The position numbers and the translations under genes were made by a program. DNA of 64,000 nt from Bacteroidota bacterium. Its GTDB lineage: Bacteria > Bacteroidota > Bacteroidia > 2-12-FULL-35-15. Under the pieces are notes generated by a model, which saw only the letters and a list, made by a program, of their open reading frames with translations, ran no database searches and was not told where the DNA came from. The first letter of the stretch is position 1, and each line of letters begins with the position of its first letter. The DNA is taken from contig JADKIU010000001.1 of the NCBI GenBank assembly GCA_016722565.1, positions 558,001-622,000 on the forward strand, written 5' to 3'. Shown here piece after piece: positions 9,609-17,560 of the stretch.

Positions 9609-9685
9609 TGTAAAAAGTAGTATAAGTGTTTCGTGTTTGAGTGTATTAAATGTAGTGAATTTTTTTTAAAGGACCTCACCCCCTG

Positions 9686-9713
9686 CCCCCTCTCCTTGAT
9701 AAAGGAGAGGGGG
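9686..9713. terminator. GC-rich hairpin between propeller copy 2 and the next gene
   Basis: CCCCCTCTCCTT/AAGGAGAGGGGG forms a perfect 12-bp stem with loop GATA. It lies between the start of the propeller gene and the end of the small monooxygenase-like gene, both on the minus strand. It may terminate transcription of the latter, or be part of a dispersed CTCACCCCCTGCCCCCTCTCC-type repeat. Confidence 0.45.
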
Positions 9714-9734
9714 AGCTCCGGTTTTATCAAACAA

Positions 9735-10067
9735 TTAATACTTTATTACTTTCCCATTCTCCAGCATTGCAATAGCGGTTTTCCAGTCGGGGAGGGAAGT
9801 AGTATCATAGGTGAGGGTGCGGATTTCTTTGGCGATGTTTTTGCTGATCTTCATGGCTTCCAGATGTGCGCCACTTCTTGCGAAATCTAGTAACTCTTGT
9901 TCGCTGTTCCAAAGCGTCATGGTATAGTGGGTAGTCCATAATCCACGTTTTTTAAATTCCAAACACTTGGTGGTTTTGAGTTGTTTGATGATTTTTAATG
10001 CCGAGGCCGATAAGGCGAAAAATTTAAGCGGTCCTTTTAATTCGATGGAGGTGATGGTTGCTTTCAT
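9735..10067 (-). CDS. Small dimeric alpha/beta-barrel (ABM/DUF3291-like) protein
   Basis: The 110 residues start MKATITSIELKGPLKFFALS. The internal THYTMTLWNSEQELLDFARSGAHLEAM part resembles antibiotic-biosynthesis-monooxygenase-like and DUF3291/spheroidene-monooxygenase-like ferredoxin folds, where a W-x-S-E/D...FA.SG.H pattern is typical. Function is unknown. It could be a haem-handling or monooxygenase-type protein. It appears to be a single-gene unit. Confidence 0.6.
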   Translation of the reverse strand: MKATITSIELKGPLKFFALSASALKIIKQLKTTKCLEFKKRGLWTTHYTMTLWNSEQELLDFARSGAHLEAMKISKNIAKEIRTLTYDTTSLPDWKTAIAMLENGKVIKY

Positions 10068-10201
10068 GATTTTTATTTTTTCAAAAATATGTTAGTCTCT
10101 TTTTTTTCCTTGATAAGAAAGCCTAGCGCCTCTCTTCTTGGTTTCGATTCCTTTACCTTTAGTATCGTCTGAGTGCAGTACTGTTAACGAATGACATTGC
10201 G

Positions 10202-10954
10202 TTACTTCTGAATAATACCTGCATCGTATCCGAATGCATCTTTGAACTTTTTACTGGCATTTAAATCAGCAATCAGTTGTTTTAATTTTTGTGGGCTATA
10301 CCATTTTTTTACTTCCTGCTTGGCAAGCATATAATGCAATGCAACTTCCTCTTCTGTTCCGGAATAGAATGCAAGGTCATAGATGAAATCTTTTATTTCG
10401 GGAATGTCTTGCATGTCCTTTGTGACCACTTTCAATTGCTCCTCGGAATAGCCTTCCCGATAATCATTTTGCATGGCCAAACCATGTTTGAACCAGGATG
10501 GAATGTCGTAGGTCCATCTGGAGAAACCAATGCGCTCAAAAAATTCGGCATGCGAAATTTCATGTGTTATAATGTCGATGTTCACAGCATCGCTGCTTAA
10601 TACAATGTATGAACCCAATTTAAGGTAAGTTGCTGCTGGCGCACCGGAAGGACAATAACCGGCATAATCTGTTTTGTCTTTCAAATAAATATATTTTGGG
10701 TTGCAAGTTTTTTCACCCCAGAACTTTGCCACACGCAATGCAGCGGAGTCGATCAATACTTGTAAGGAATCTATTTCTTTTTCGGAACTGATTTCTGAAT
10801 AATAGATTCGATCCTTGTTCTCCAAGTTTGTCCAGTCTACCAAAATGCATTTGGTTTCTTCGGGAAATATTGCGTAATGGATGCCGATTACAAAGGGTGT
10901 AAGTAGAATACAAAAAAGAAAAAGACGAAGGACTATTTTTTCTTGAAGGGTCAT
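10202..10954 (-). CDS. Membrane-anchored HExxH putative metallopeptidase, atypical
   Basis: The protein has 250 residues, with one N-terminal membrane segment (about 8-28) and an extracytoplasmic domain. HEISH at 131-135 is a zinc-binding HExxH motif. Twenty residues further, the family's usual P-x-W-x-x-E-G-L-A motif appears as PSWFKHGLA (152-160), so the expected third-ligand Glu is His157. This matches the peptidase MA-like gluzincin layout but with an altered metal site. It could be inactive or use His as ligand. No partner gene is evident. Confidence 0.6.
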   Translation of the reverse strand: MTLQEKIVLRLFLFCILLTPFVIGIHYAIFPEETKCILVDWTNLENKDRIYYSEISSEKEIDSLQVLIDSAALRVAKFWGEKTCNPKYIYLKDKTDYAGYCPSGAPAATYLKLGSYIVLSSDAVNIDIITHEISHAEFFERIGFSRWTYDIPSWFKHGLAMQNDYREGYSEEQLKVVTKDMQDIPEIKDFIYDLAFYSGTEEEVALHYMLAKQEVKKWYSPQKLKQLIADLNASKKFKDAFGYDAGIIQK

Positions 10955-11054
10955 TTGTGTGGCCTAATTTGTATAAAACTACTACCTTTTTATGAATTTC
11001 ACAATGCGGTTTTGTGAGGATTGTTTACTTCTTCTTCTTTTGGATCGGGTGCGT

Positions 11055-11122
11055 GGTACGAAGCAATCTAGTTTAGAACGAAAAGAGGTTGCTTCTCCCG
11101 AATACTCGGGATTGCAATGACG
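11055..11122. repeat. Dispersed palindromic element, copy B (degenerate)
   Basis: GTACGAAGCAATCT (11056-11069) is followed by a diverged right arm GAGGTTGCTTC. A TCCCGA/TCGGGA mini-palindrome then interrupts the right end before GCAATGACGG. In copies A and C the same mini-palindrome sits in the left arm. Confidence 0.6.
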
Positions 11123-11188
11123 GTGCTAACTCAGAGAACGTTCTAACAAGTATTGACGTAGCTAATTAAAAAAAATCTACTTCAATCA

Positions 11189-13513
11189 CTACTTCACAAT
11201 CAACTTTCCATCTGAAATGGTTTTTCCATCCAGCAGTATTTTGTAAAAATACATGCCTGCTGCTTCATTGGAAATGTCAATTACATTTTTTTCGTTTACT
11301 AGTTTGTTGCGGTAAATAAGTTTTCCCAACAGGTTGTAAATCTCCACATCGCTTCCTGCTTTTTTGTTCAGCAGTTCCAGGGTAAATAAACCAGAGTTTG
11401 GATTGGGATAAATTGCAACATCATTGTCAATTTCTTTTTCATCGTTAACACCCAGTATTAAAGCAGCGGTGGTCCAGCAACCATTTCCGGTTGTTCCAAT
11501 AAAACCATCGTTCAATTTAAAATCAAGTGTTTGAATATTCATGCCTATATATAAACCATCTGCAGTGGGTGTTCTATCGGTGGAGAGTAACATGGAGCCC
11601 GTGGCCCAATTTATTCCATCATCTGTGCTTGAGAAAACACCGAAGTTGGAACCAATCGTCCAAGTGGTATCATGGTAAGCGATGGATTGAATGTCGATGC
11701 CTGCCGGCAATCCTATTCCTGCTAACTGACTCCATCCTGTTGCCTGACTATACGCATACAACGTATCGTGCATGGTGGTAAAATAATCTGTTGAATCGTG
11801 TGTTGAAATAACCGTCATCCATTTTGAAGCAGTATTCCCATACTGTAAAATTGGAATTTGTCCTACACCTACGAGGTTTGCAAAGTCGAGTGTTTGATAC
11901 GGATGCGGAAAGGTAGTTCCCGAAATATCTGTCCAGGTATCACCATTGTTAACGGATGTGTAAACATAAAACTGTTCCAAGCCCGTAATAAATTCTCTGT
12001 GAACAAGCGTCATCGTATCACTTTTACCGACAATGGTTAAAGGAGCAACAGTACTCGTATTAAAATTTAATGCCGCTATGGATGGAACATGTTGCCAGGT
12101 ATTTCCATTGTCGTTCGTTCTGTAATATCTGATAATGGTGGTAGGTACCACACCAGTGTCTTGCATCATACCAATAAAAAATGAATCTTCGTCACCACCA
12201 AATGCACCAATGAAATAACCAACGCCCGAAGGGATACTAATCGAATCCCAGGTGGTAGCTTCATCAAATGAGCGATACAAGGTTTGTTGATTTCCAGAAA
12301 ATGCAATATTGCCTTGCTTGAATAAATAATCATAGTAGCGAACAGTAACTGTTGAATCATAACTATTACCGGTCACGCTTGGTAAGCCGGAAGAAGAAAT
12401 ATCCCAATGCGCACCATTATCAATCGATTTTAAAATACCATCGGCAACACCATTGTTTTTAATTACGCGTAACAATAAACTATTGTCCATCACCAGCATG
12501 TTGGAAAAATAATAATCAAAAAAACCGGTGTTTTTTTGATTCCATGTTAAGCCTGCATCCGTTGAAAGAAGAATGTTTCCACCGGCATCATTCACCAGCA
12601 AGGTATCGGTATCCATTTCATTAAAATAAGAAATGGTGTTGAGGTAAATTCCACTTGATACCAATTCTGTCCAGCTGCCACCCAAGTTGGTGGAGCGATA
12701 CAGTTTGGTAGAAAATTTTCCGGTTGCAGATGTTTTTATGAGTGTTAACAAGAGTGCATTTGTTGCAGGAAAAATATTGATAGTAGAAGCACCCGTTTCC
12801 GGTAAAGTAATTTCTACCCAATATGGCGAAGCCAAAGCCATATCCATTTTGAATAATCGGTTATCACCGGTTGTCATAAAAACGGTATTGCCATCTTTAT
12901 CACCGCGGGTGGTGCTGGCCAGGCCTAAGCTATCAATTGCAGGGTTGTTAAAGATGGTTCTGTCGGAGCGCATGAAATAGCGGGTACCGGTTACCACTCC
13001 CCACGAAAGTTTGTTGGAAAGGTATTCCGAATGTGTTAAGGTAGGTACCAAGTTCCAATTCATTCCGTTGTTGCTATAGTAGGAAGCAACGCCACCACCA
13101 TTATAAAATCCGTTGATAAACAAAATGCTATCTAAATGATAAATGCTGGTTGCATTATAATTTGCCGGAATGCCGGTAGTTGTAATTTCGAAAAAACTTC
13201 GGCCATTGTCGGCTGAACTTAAAATACGGTTGGGGTATTGTGTTAAAAAAGGAATGTTGTTAAAGTTGGTAATGGCATTTACGCCAAGTGTTTTGGTGGA
13301 GAGGCCATCGTTTGAAAAGTTCCAGGTGTTTCCTAAATCAAAACTATTATACGTTCCATTTGGAGTTCCAATAATGGTAACCGAATCGTTGTGAAATACA
13401 TTTTGATTGGTTGCAAACGCTCCTCCTATTAGTAAAGAGTCGTTCATTTGTGTCCATTGACCAAACGAGGTGAATGTACTAATGATAAAGATAGAGGTGA
13501 GGAGGTTTTTCAT
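11189..13513 (-). CDS. Secreted Asp-box propeller protein with T9SS sorting domain (copy 3, diverged)
   Basis: The protein has 774 residues, with signal peptide MKNLLTSIFIISTFTSFGQ and a propeller with repeated Asp-box-like turns (SADNGRSF, STDAGLTW, SIDNGAHW, SVNNGDTW). The type A T9SS tail (IYPNPNSGLFTLEL ... GMYFYKILLDG ... KLIVK) is clearly related to the tails of the two large neighbours. It lacks the CARDB and jelly-roll parts. The ATG overlaps by four bases (ATGA) the stop of the low-complexity frame that reads through the 21-bp repeat array. Probably a surface protein of unknown ligand. Confidence 0.8.
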   Translation of the reverse strand: MKNLLTSIFIISTFTSFGQWTQMNDSLLIGGAFATNQNVFHNDSVTIIGTPNGTYNSFDLGNTWNFSNDGLSTKTLGVNAITNFNNIPFLTQYPNRILSSADNGRSFFEITTTGIPANYNATSIYHLDSILFINGFYNGGGVASYYSNNGMNWNLVPTLTHSEYLSNKLSWGVVTGTRYFMRSDRTIFNNPAIDSLGLASTTRGDKDGNTVFMTTGDNRLFKMDMALASPYWVEITLPETGASTINIFPATNALLLTLIKTSATGKFSTKLYRSTNLGGSWTELVSSGIYLNTISYFNEMDTDTLLVNDAGGNILLSTDAGLTWNQKNTGFFDYYFSNMLVMDNSLLLRVIKNNGVADGILKSIDNGAHWDISSSGLPSVTGNSYDSTVTVRYYDYLFKQGNIAFSGNQQTLYRSFDEATTWDSISIPSGVGYFIGAFGGDEDSFFIGMMQDTGVVPTTIIRYYRTNDNGNTWQHVPSIAALNFNTSTVAPLTIVGKSDTMTLVHREFITGLEQFYVYTSVNNGDTWTDISGTTFPHPYQTLDFANLVGVGQIPILQYGNTASKWMTVISTHDSTDYFTTMHDTLYAYSQATGWSQLAGIGLPAGIDIQSIAYHDTTWTIGSNFGVFSSTDDGINWATGSMLLSTDRTPTADGLYIGMNIQTLDFKLNDGFIGTTGNGCWTTAALILGVNDEKEIDNDVAIYPNPNSGLFTLELLNKKAGSDVEIYNLLGKLIYRNKLVNEKNVIDISNEAAGMYFYKILLDGKTISDGKLIVK

Positions 13514-14016
13514 GTGTTTTGTATCTGCGATAAAGGTAATCCAAAATAGGCGAACATTCTTCCAAACAACCGGAATTGTTTGTTGGAGGGATTTATAGCT
13601 TCAATTGGAGGATTTCTACTTCCAATTTTCGTCAAAACAGCTTGTTGGTAGAAGATAGATGTAGGTTGTACCGAAGAAGATGCTTCTTGTACCAACAGCG
13701 ATTCATCTTGTACCGAGAAAGATGTTGTTTGTGCCGTGTACGATTCATTTTGTACCGAGTTGAATTCTTCTTGTACCGAGAAAGATTCATTTTGTACCGA
13801 AATGAATTCTTCTTGTACCAACGAAGATGAATTTTGTACCGAGATGAATTCATTTTGTACCAACAAAGATGTTTCTTGTACCGAAAACAATTCATCTTGT
13901 ACCGAGAAAGATTCTTCTTGTACCAACAAAGATGTATTTTGTACCAACGAAGATTCATCTTGTACCGAAAACGATTCATCTTGTACCAATAAAGATGTTT
14001 CTTGTACCAAGTTCAA
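13510..14016 (-). CDS. Heptad-repeat open frame across the 21-bp array (doubtful gene)
   Basis: One frame reads the repeat array as consecutive seven-residue units of the type SFSVQDE / SLLVQEE, then a unique tail of about 50 residues. Its TGA overlaps the next ATG. The frame is also open upstream as far as the TAA at 14119-14121 that ends the small conserved gene, in the same phase. However, five of six frames are open because the unit is 21 bp, and VQ is always written GTACAA, so the conservation is at DNA level. Most likely noncoding; a stop-interrupted C-terminal extension of the upstream gene is the alternative. Confidence 0.2.
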   Translation of the reverse strand: MNLVQETSLLVQDESFSVQDESSLVQNTSLLVQEESFSVQDELFSVQETSLLVQNEFISVQNSSSLVQEEFISVQNESFSVQEEFNSVQNESYTAQTTSFSVQDESLLVQEASSSVQPTSIFYQQAVLTKIGSRNPPIEAINPSNKQFRLFGRMFAYFGLPLSQIQNT

Positions 14017-14071
14017 TTCATCTTGTACCGAGAAAGACGCTTCTTGTACCGAGAAAGATGTTTCTTGTACC
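13655..14071. repeat. Tandem array of 20 x 21-bp units
   Basis: TTGTACC recurs at exactly 21-bp intervals from 13666 to 14065 (20 occurrences, one of them TTGTGCC), with no indel. The rest of the unit varies around RANNAAGATTCNTC. There are no spacers, so it is not CRISPR. The 21-bp period puts every TTGTACC on the same DNA face. The array lies directly downstream of the small gene at 14119-14391. Confidence 0.9.
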
Positions 14072-14118
14072 GTTAAGGCTTTTTTCCTTTGTTTTAAGGG
14101 TTTTGGATGAAAATTCGG

Positions 14119-14391
14119 TTACCTTTTCTTTACCGTTTTAGACAAATGCTGTTGATTTCTAGCTTTTGGGAGGACCGTTTTCTTTGTAGTTTGTTTGGTT
14201 AACTGTTCATCTGCTTTTTCCAGAAAATGATTTAAAAAATAGATATCACTACTTATTTCCTTAAAGTTGGGAGGAAGCACTTCTGTATTCATCACATAGG
14301 CAAAAAACACTTGGTTAAGGCTTTTGCGCAAGGTAGCGGGGGGAGCTACCGCAAAAACATCTGCTAAGTCGTTTGCTATTTTTTTGTTCAT
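14119..14391 (-). CDS. Small conserved protein of unknown function
   Basis: The ATG at 14391 is preferred (MNKKIANDLADVF...; 90 residues), because the upstream extension needs a TTG. The sequence PATLRKSLNQVFFAYVMN...LPPNFKEISSDIYFLNHFLEKADE looks like a compact helical domain with a basic tail rich in Lys/Arg. I cannot name the family. It is divergent from an HTH regulator (14516), and the 21-bp repeat array starts about 50 bp after its stop in the same reading phase. This makes the regulator, small protein and repeats a plausible functional unit (inference). Confidence 0.55.
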   Translation of the reverse strand: MNKKIANDLADVFAVAPPATLRKSLNQVFFAYVMNTEVLPPNFKEISSDIYFLNHFLEKADEQLTKQTTKKTVLPKARNQQHLSKTVKKR

Positions 14392-14515
14392 GGATGAGGG
14401 TTTTGGGATAAAACTAAAATTTGAACAAAAATAAAACAAATTTCAGTATGTTATCCAATTAGATAGCACTTTTTTTCTACAAAATCACGCTCTTTGAGTA
14501 AATATTTTAGTGACC

Positions 14516-14755
14516 ATGGACGAACGCGAACGGAAAGAACGCTTAAAACTTCAGAAACGATTTGGAGAGCATCTCATAAAAATGAGAGAAGCGGCAGGAA
14601 TTACTGCAGCCGAACTTTCCAGAAGATGTGATATGGAGCGCTCCAACATTGCCCGCCTTGAAGCTGGTCGCTCAAACCCTTCCTTATACATTATTAAAAA
14701 GATATGCTCCGGACTTGAAATGGAGTTGGATGAGTTTTTAAAGGGGCTGAAGTAG
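14516..14755 (+). CDS. XRE/Cro-type helix-turn-helix regulator
   Basis: The ATG at 14516 is chosen over the GTG two codons upstream; the protein has 79 residues. After a charged N-terminus, residues about 15-75 form a classic HTH_3 domain: LIKMREAAGITAAELSRR, then MERSNIARLEAGRSNPS (recognition helix) and LYIIKKICSGLEMELDEFL. Such single-domain XRE proteins regulate toxin-antitoxin, restriction or phage-type genes, or adjacent operons. It is transcribed away from the 90-residue protein gene. Confidence 0.85.
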   Translation: MDERERKERLKLQKRFGEHLIKMREAAGITAAELSRRCDMERSNIARLEAGRSNPSLYIIKKICSGLEMELDEFLKGLK

Positions 14756-14952
14756 TAGTTTTGAATAGATATTAGACTGTATTATTTGTTGTTATTTAAA
14801 ATTCTTAGTTATTAAGCTTGTTGTAGCTTTCGAAGAAGTCGGACATGAATGGAGAATTATTTCTTAAAGATAGCGATTGTAAGAAGATAGGTAAATGTTA
14901 AAGTAAAAAAATATAGGATTTTCTTGAGAATAATTTTTTGCGATTTTATGAG

Positions 14953-15122
14953 CACTAACGGCTTGCGGCTAAAAAAGTGTGGAATTAAAAGCACATCACT
15001 GTCTTACCGTACTAAAGATATAAAGTGTCCCGATGTGAATGGCAAGTGCCAACACTTTTTACAGCTAAAAATGCGCTTGCAACTTGCACTAACTCGGCAT
15101 TTTTTTTAGATGTTGTTAGGCG
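14953..15122 (-). repeat. attC-like spacer 1 (after the subtilase gene)
   Basis: On the minus strand, CGCCTAAC follows the subtilase stop and GTTAGTG closes the region about 165 bp later, like the R'' and R' ends of an integron attC site. Inside, CTAAAAAAAATGCCGAGTT pairs imperfectly with the far arm (read as CTAAAAAAGTGTGGAATT). Both ends are directly similar to spacer 2: plus-strand taacg-yttg-yggctaaaa...gaatt on the left, and aaaatgygcttgcaact...aactcsgcatttt on the right. The short + strand frame across it is not credible. The rest of 14756-14952 shows nothing recognisable. Confidence 0.6.
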
Positions 15123-15130
15123 TTGTGCAA

Positions 15131-17335
15131 TTATGCTGCGATTCGTATTTCTATACGCTTGTAAATATCAGAAAATTCTCTAAGTATGTCGTTATAAACA
15201 TCTGTTTTATTATTTTCATCAATAATTTCTATTACAACCGCGAAGTCTTGTAAATAAGTTGGTATTGTTTTACCTCTAGTATAAAGTCTTAGTCTTAATT
15301 CCCATTGACCATGCAAATAGGATCTCAGAAAACTTTTCTCAAACTGAAGAATTGGATTCCATGGAACAAGGTATTTATCGTCTGACGAAATATTTATCGT
15401 AGACATTCTGTCATGAGTTGGTTTGTATAGTGCAGCTGTAATTCTAGATTCAGAATACTCTAAGTCATTATCTGGATTAACTGGTGGGTCGTAAGTGATT
15501 GTTATCTTTATTTTCAATTTTGTGTCTGGATTATCACTGGCCAAAGAGGAAGGAATATGAAAACTAATATATTGATAGTTTTCTTGGTCTAATTGTCCTT
15601 CATGTATGAAAGCAGCATTATTGGTATGCGAAGCTAAGGCATAATTAATTATAGGCTCACCAAATCCAATATAATTTTCAGGGGCGTCACTTATTTCATC
15701 GTGTATAAATCTCTCATCACTGAAATGACAGAGCAGTGCTTTTACTAAATTGGGATTAGCATTAGGATAAGTATCAAACAATCTTTGAGCATATTGAGAA
15801 ACTAACGGTGCTGAATGACTTGTACCGACATCACAACATAGACTTTTTCCATCTTTGCTAATTCCATATGTTGCTATTCTAGTCGAGAAGTTATAAGGTG
15901 ATAAAATATTTCCTCCATGTGTGACAACTTCAGGCTTAATACCTAAATCAACTCCTGGTCCTTTTCTGGAAAAAGCTGAAACATAATTTACCTGAGATAA
16001 AGAATTAGCGTTTGCATGTTTAGAAATAGATCCGACTGTTAATCCAAGTAATGATTCAGCTGGTGAGCAAATTCTAGATTGCGGACAAGCGAAATGGTCC
16101 GCAGGGAAACTCCCAAGCAATGAATTAATATTGCCAGCTGAGATTACGAACAACACTTTGTATTTTTTTGAAAGAAAATCAAGCAGCTTTGAAATGTCGG
16201 ATACAACAAAATCTTTGATTGGAATTGCTGCTCCAAGAGATAAATTATATACTTTTATTGAAGTGTGATTTGCAGATACAACATCTTCAATTGCAGCTTT
16301 CAGATCAAACTCGCTTGGGCCAATAAATTTGCCAGCAGCATCCCTACCAAAAACTGCTAAATCAGCTATTGAACAATATGGAGTAAGTTCTTTTGCTATT
16401 ATACCTTGGTCAATCTCATCACCAAATACACAACGACTTGCAACGAATGTTCCATGTTCCTCGCAACTTGAAATAGCATTAATCGGCAAATGCTTATACA
16501 CAGCACTAACAACAGCATTCATTATTCCATTTGTATTATTAACTCCTGAATCGATCACGCATATTACTGATTTAGAAACTGGAGGGTTGATTTTGATATC
16601 GCTAGGTAATGCTTGCACTGGCGTTGACTGTGGTACAAAAAAGAATTGCGAAAGTTTAATTTCTTTGATTGTTGAAAACTCAGAAACAATTAATGGAATT
16701 AATTTTGAACGAATTTTGCAATGAATTGTATTTACTCCATTTTGAAAATATTTTTGTCGTATAAAGTTGCTATGTTTTTTTAATTCATCAATTATTACTC
16801 CACTAACCGCAAGTGTTTCTTTAGGTGAAAGAGCATTGAATAAATTAATAAGTATATCCACTTCTTCATCGTTTTCGAAATTTATATTTTCATCTACTTT
16901 GCTTTCTGGTGATATGCTAGAAAGACTTTCAATTGGAGCAAAATACGTTTTGCCAGTTGCATCTGCTGAATTAATGTAAACATCCAATTTACTTTCAAGT
17001 TCTATATACTTACTCTTTTCAATTTTTGCTGTTGCAAGTGATATATTGTTTGGAGAATATGAAATAAAATCAAAACCTAGTTGTTCGATTTTGAGTTTTT
17101 GGCTTTTAATTGATATTTTTTCAGGTGTTTCTATTTGAAGAAAAAAATCCTCTGTAAATTTTGAGTCTCTTTTTTTGAATTCAATTTCTTTCAATTTCAA
17201 AACTTCCAATTTAAGTTTTTCACCATGTTCTTTATGGCTTATTCTTGGGACGGTTTGTGAGAATCCAGACTTGTCGTATTTCTCAATACGAACATTTTTT
17301 GAGGGTATTTTGAAGTGAAATTTATTGTCGTCCAT
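15131..17335 (-). CDS. S8 (subtilisin-like) serine peptidase, cassette gene
   Basis: The protein has 734 residues. A helical/beta N-terminal region (1-250) precedes an S8 catalytic domain with Asp262 (CVIDSGV), His294 (EEHGTF), oxyanion Asn402 (ISAGNI) and Ser506 (GTSHSAP), so the triad is intact. A C-terminal beta-rich region follows to residue 734. There is no signal peptide, so it is probably cytoplasmic. Cytoplasmic subtilases of this type are often encoded with P-loop ATPases in accessory islands, as here. It begins 18 bp after a GTTA-type core site and ends 8 bp before the next core. The gene is visibly AT-richer than its flanks, which suggests transfer. Confidence 0.85.
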   Translation of the reverse strand: MDDNKFHFKIPSKNVRIEKYDKSGFSQTVPRISHKEHGEKLKLEVLKLKEIEFKKRDSKFTEDFFLQIETPEKISIKSQKLKIEQLGFDFISYSPNNISLATAKIEKSKYIELESKLDVYINSADATGKTYFAPIESLSSISPESKVDENINFENDEEVDILINLFNALSPKETLAVSGVIIDELKKHSNFIRQKYFQNGVNTIHCKIRSKLIPLIVSEFSTIKEIKLSQFFFVPQSTPVQALPSDIKINPPVSKSVICVIDSGVNNTNGIMNAVVSAVYKHLPINAISSCEEHGTFVASRCVFGDEIDQGIIAKELTPYCSIADLAVFGRDAAGKFIGPSEFDLKAAIEDVVSANHTSIKVYNLSLGAAIPIKDFVVSDISKLLDFLSKKYKVLFVISAGNINSLLGSFPADHFACPQSRICSPAESLLGLTVGSISKHANANSLSQVNYVSAFSRKGPGVDLGIKPEVVTHGGNILSPYNFSTRIATYGISKDGKSLCCDVGTSHSAPLVSQYAQRLFDTYPNANPNLVKALLCHFSDERFIHDEISDAPENYIGFGEPIINYALASHTNNAAFIHEGQLDQENYQYISFHIPSSLASDNPDTKLKIKITITYDPPVNPDNDLEYSESRITAALYKPTHDRMSTINISSDDKYLVPWNPILQFEKSFLRSYLHGQWELRLRLYTRGKTIPTYLQDFAVVIEIIDENNKTDVYNDILREFSDIYKRIEIRIAA

Positions 17336-17353
17336 AATTATATTTTTGTATTA

Positions 17354-17535
17354 CAAATAACGATTTGTGGCTAAAAGAAGTGCGGAATTTACTTGCACAA
17401 AATTGTCTTAACCGAAAAACTTTATTTAAAGAACTGAACTTAAAGGCAAATGCTAAAATATTTCGCGGAGCGCACCTTTGAAAATGTGCTTGCAACTAAC
17501 AGGAACTCCGCATTTTAAAAGATTCTGTTACGTGG
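17354..17535 (-). repeat. attC-like spacer 2 (between ATPase and subtilase genes)
   Basis: The minus strand reads CCACGTAAC after the ATPase stop and GTTATTTG just before the subtilase start. An inner inverted repeat pairs TTTTAAAATGCGGAGTT with AAATTCCGCACTTCTTTTAG. CCACGTAAC is complementary (8 of 9) to GTTATGTGG at the start of the ATPase cassette, the relation expected for one excisable cassette. The outer 40-55 bp on each side are direct homologues of spacer 1. Confidence 0.6.
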
Positions 17536-17560
17536 TCGTTTTGCATTAGCTTTTTTCTAC

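Noticed and set aside
13655..14071. CRISPR array
   Set aside because: Units are contiguous 21-mers with partial variation; there are no unique spacers of constant length and no cas genes.
13576..14141. Several overlapping open frames on both strands with Cys- or Tyr/Lys-rich heptads
   Set aside because: They are all translations of the 21-bp tandem array, whose length is a multiple of three and leaves five frames open; no separate gene is supported on the + strand.
14924..15109. 61-residue + strand frame
   Set aside because: It lies wholly in the attC-like spacer, antisense to the cassette direction, with no protein-like pattern.
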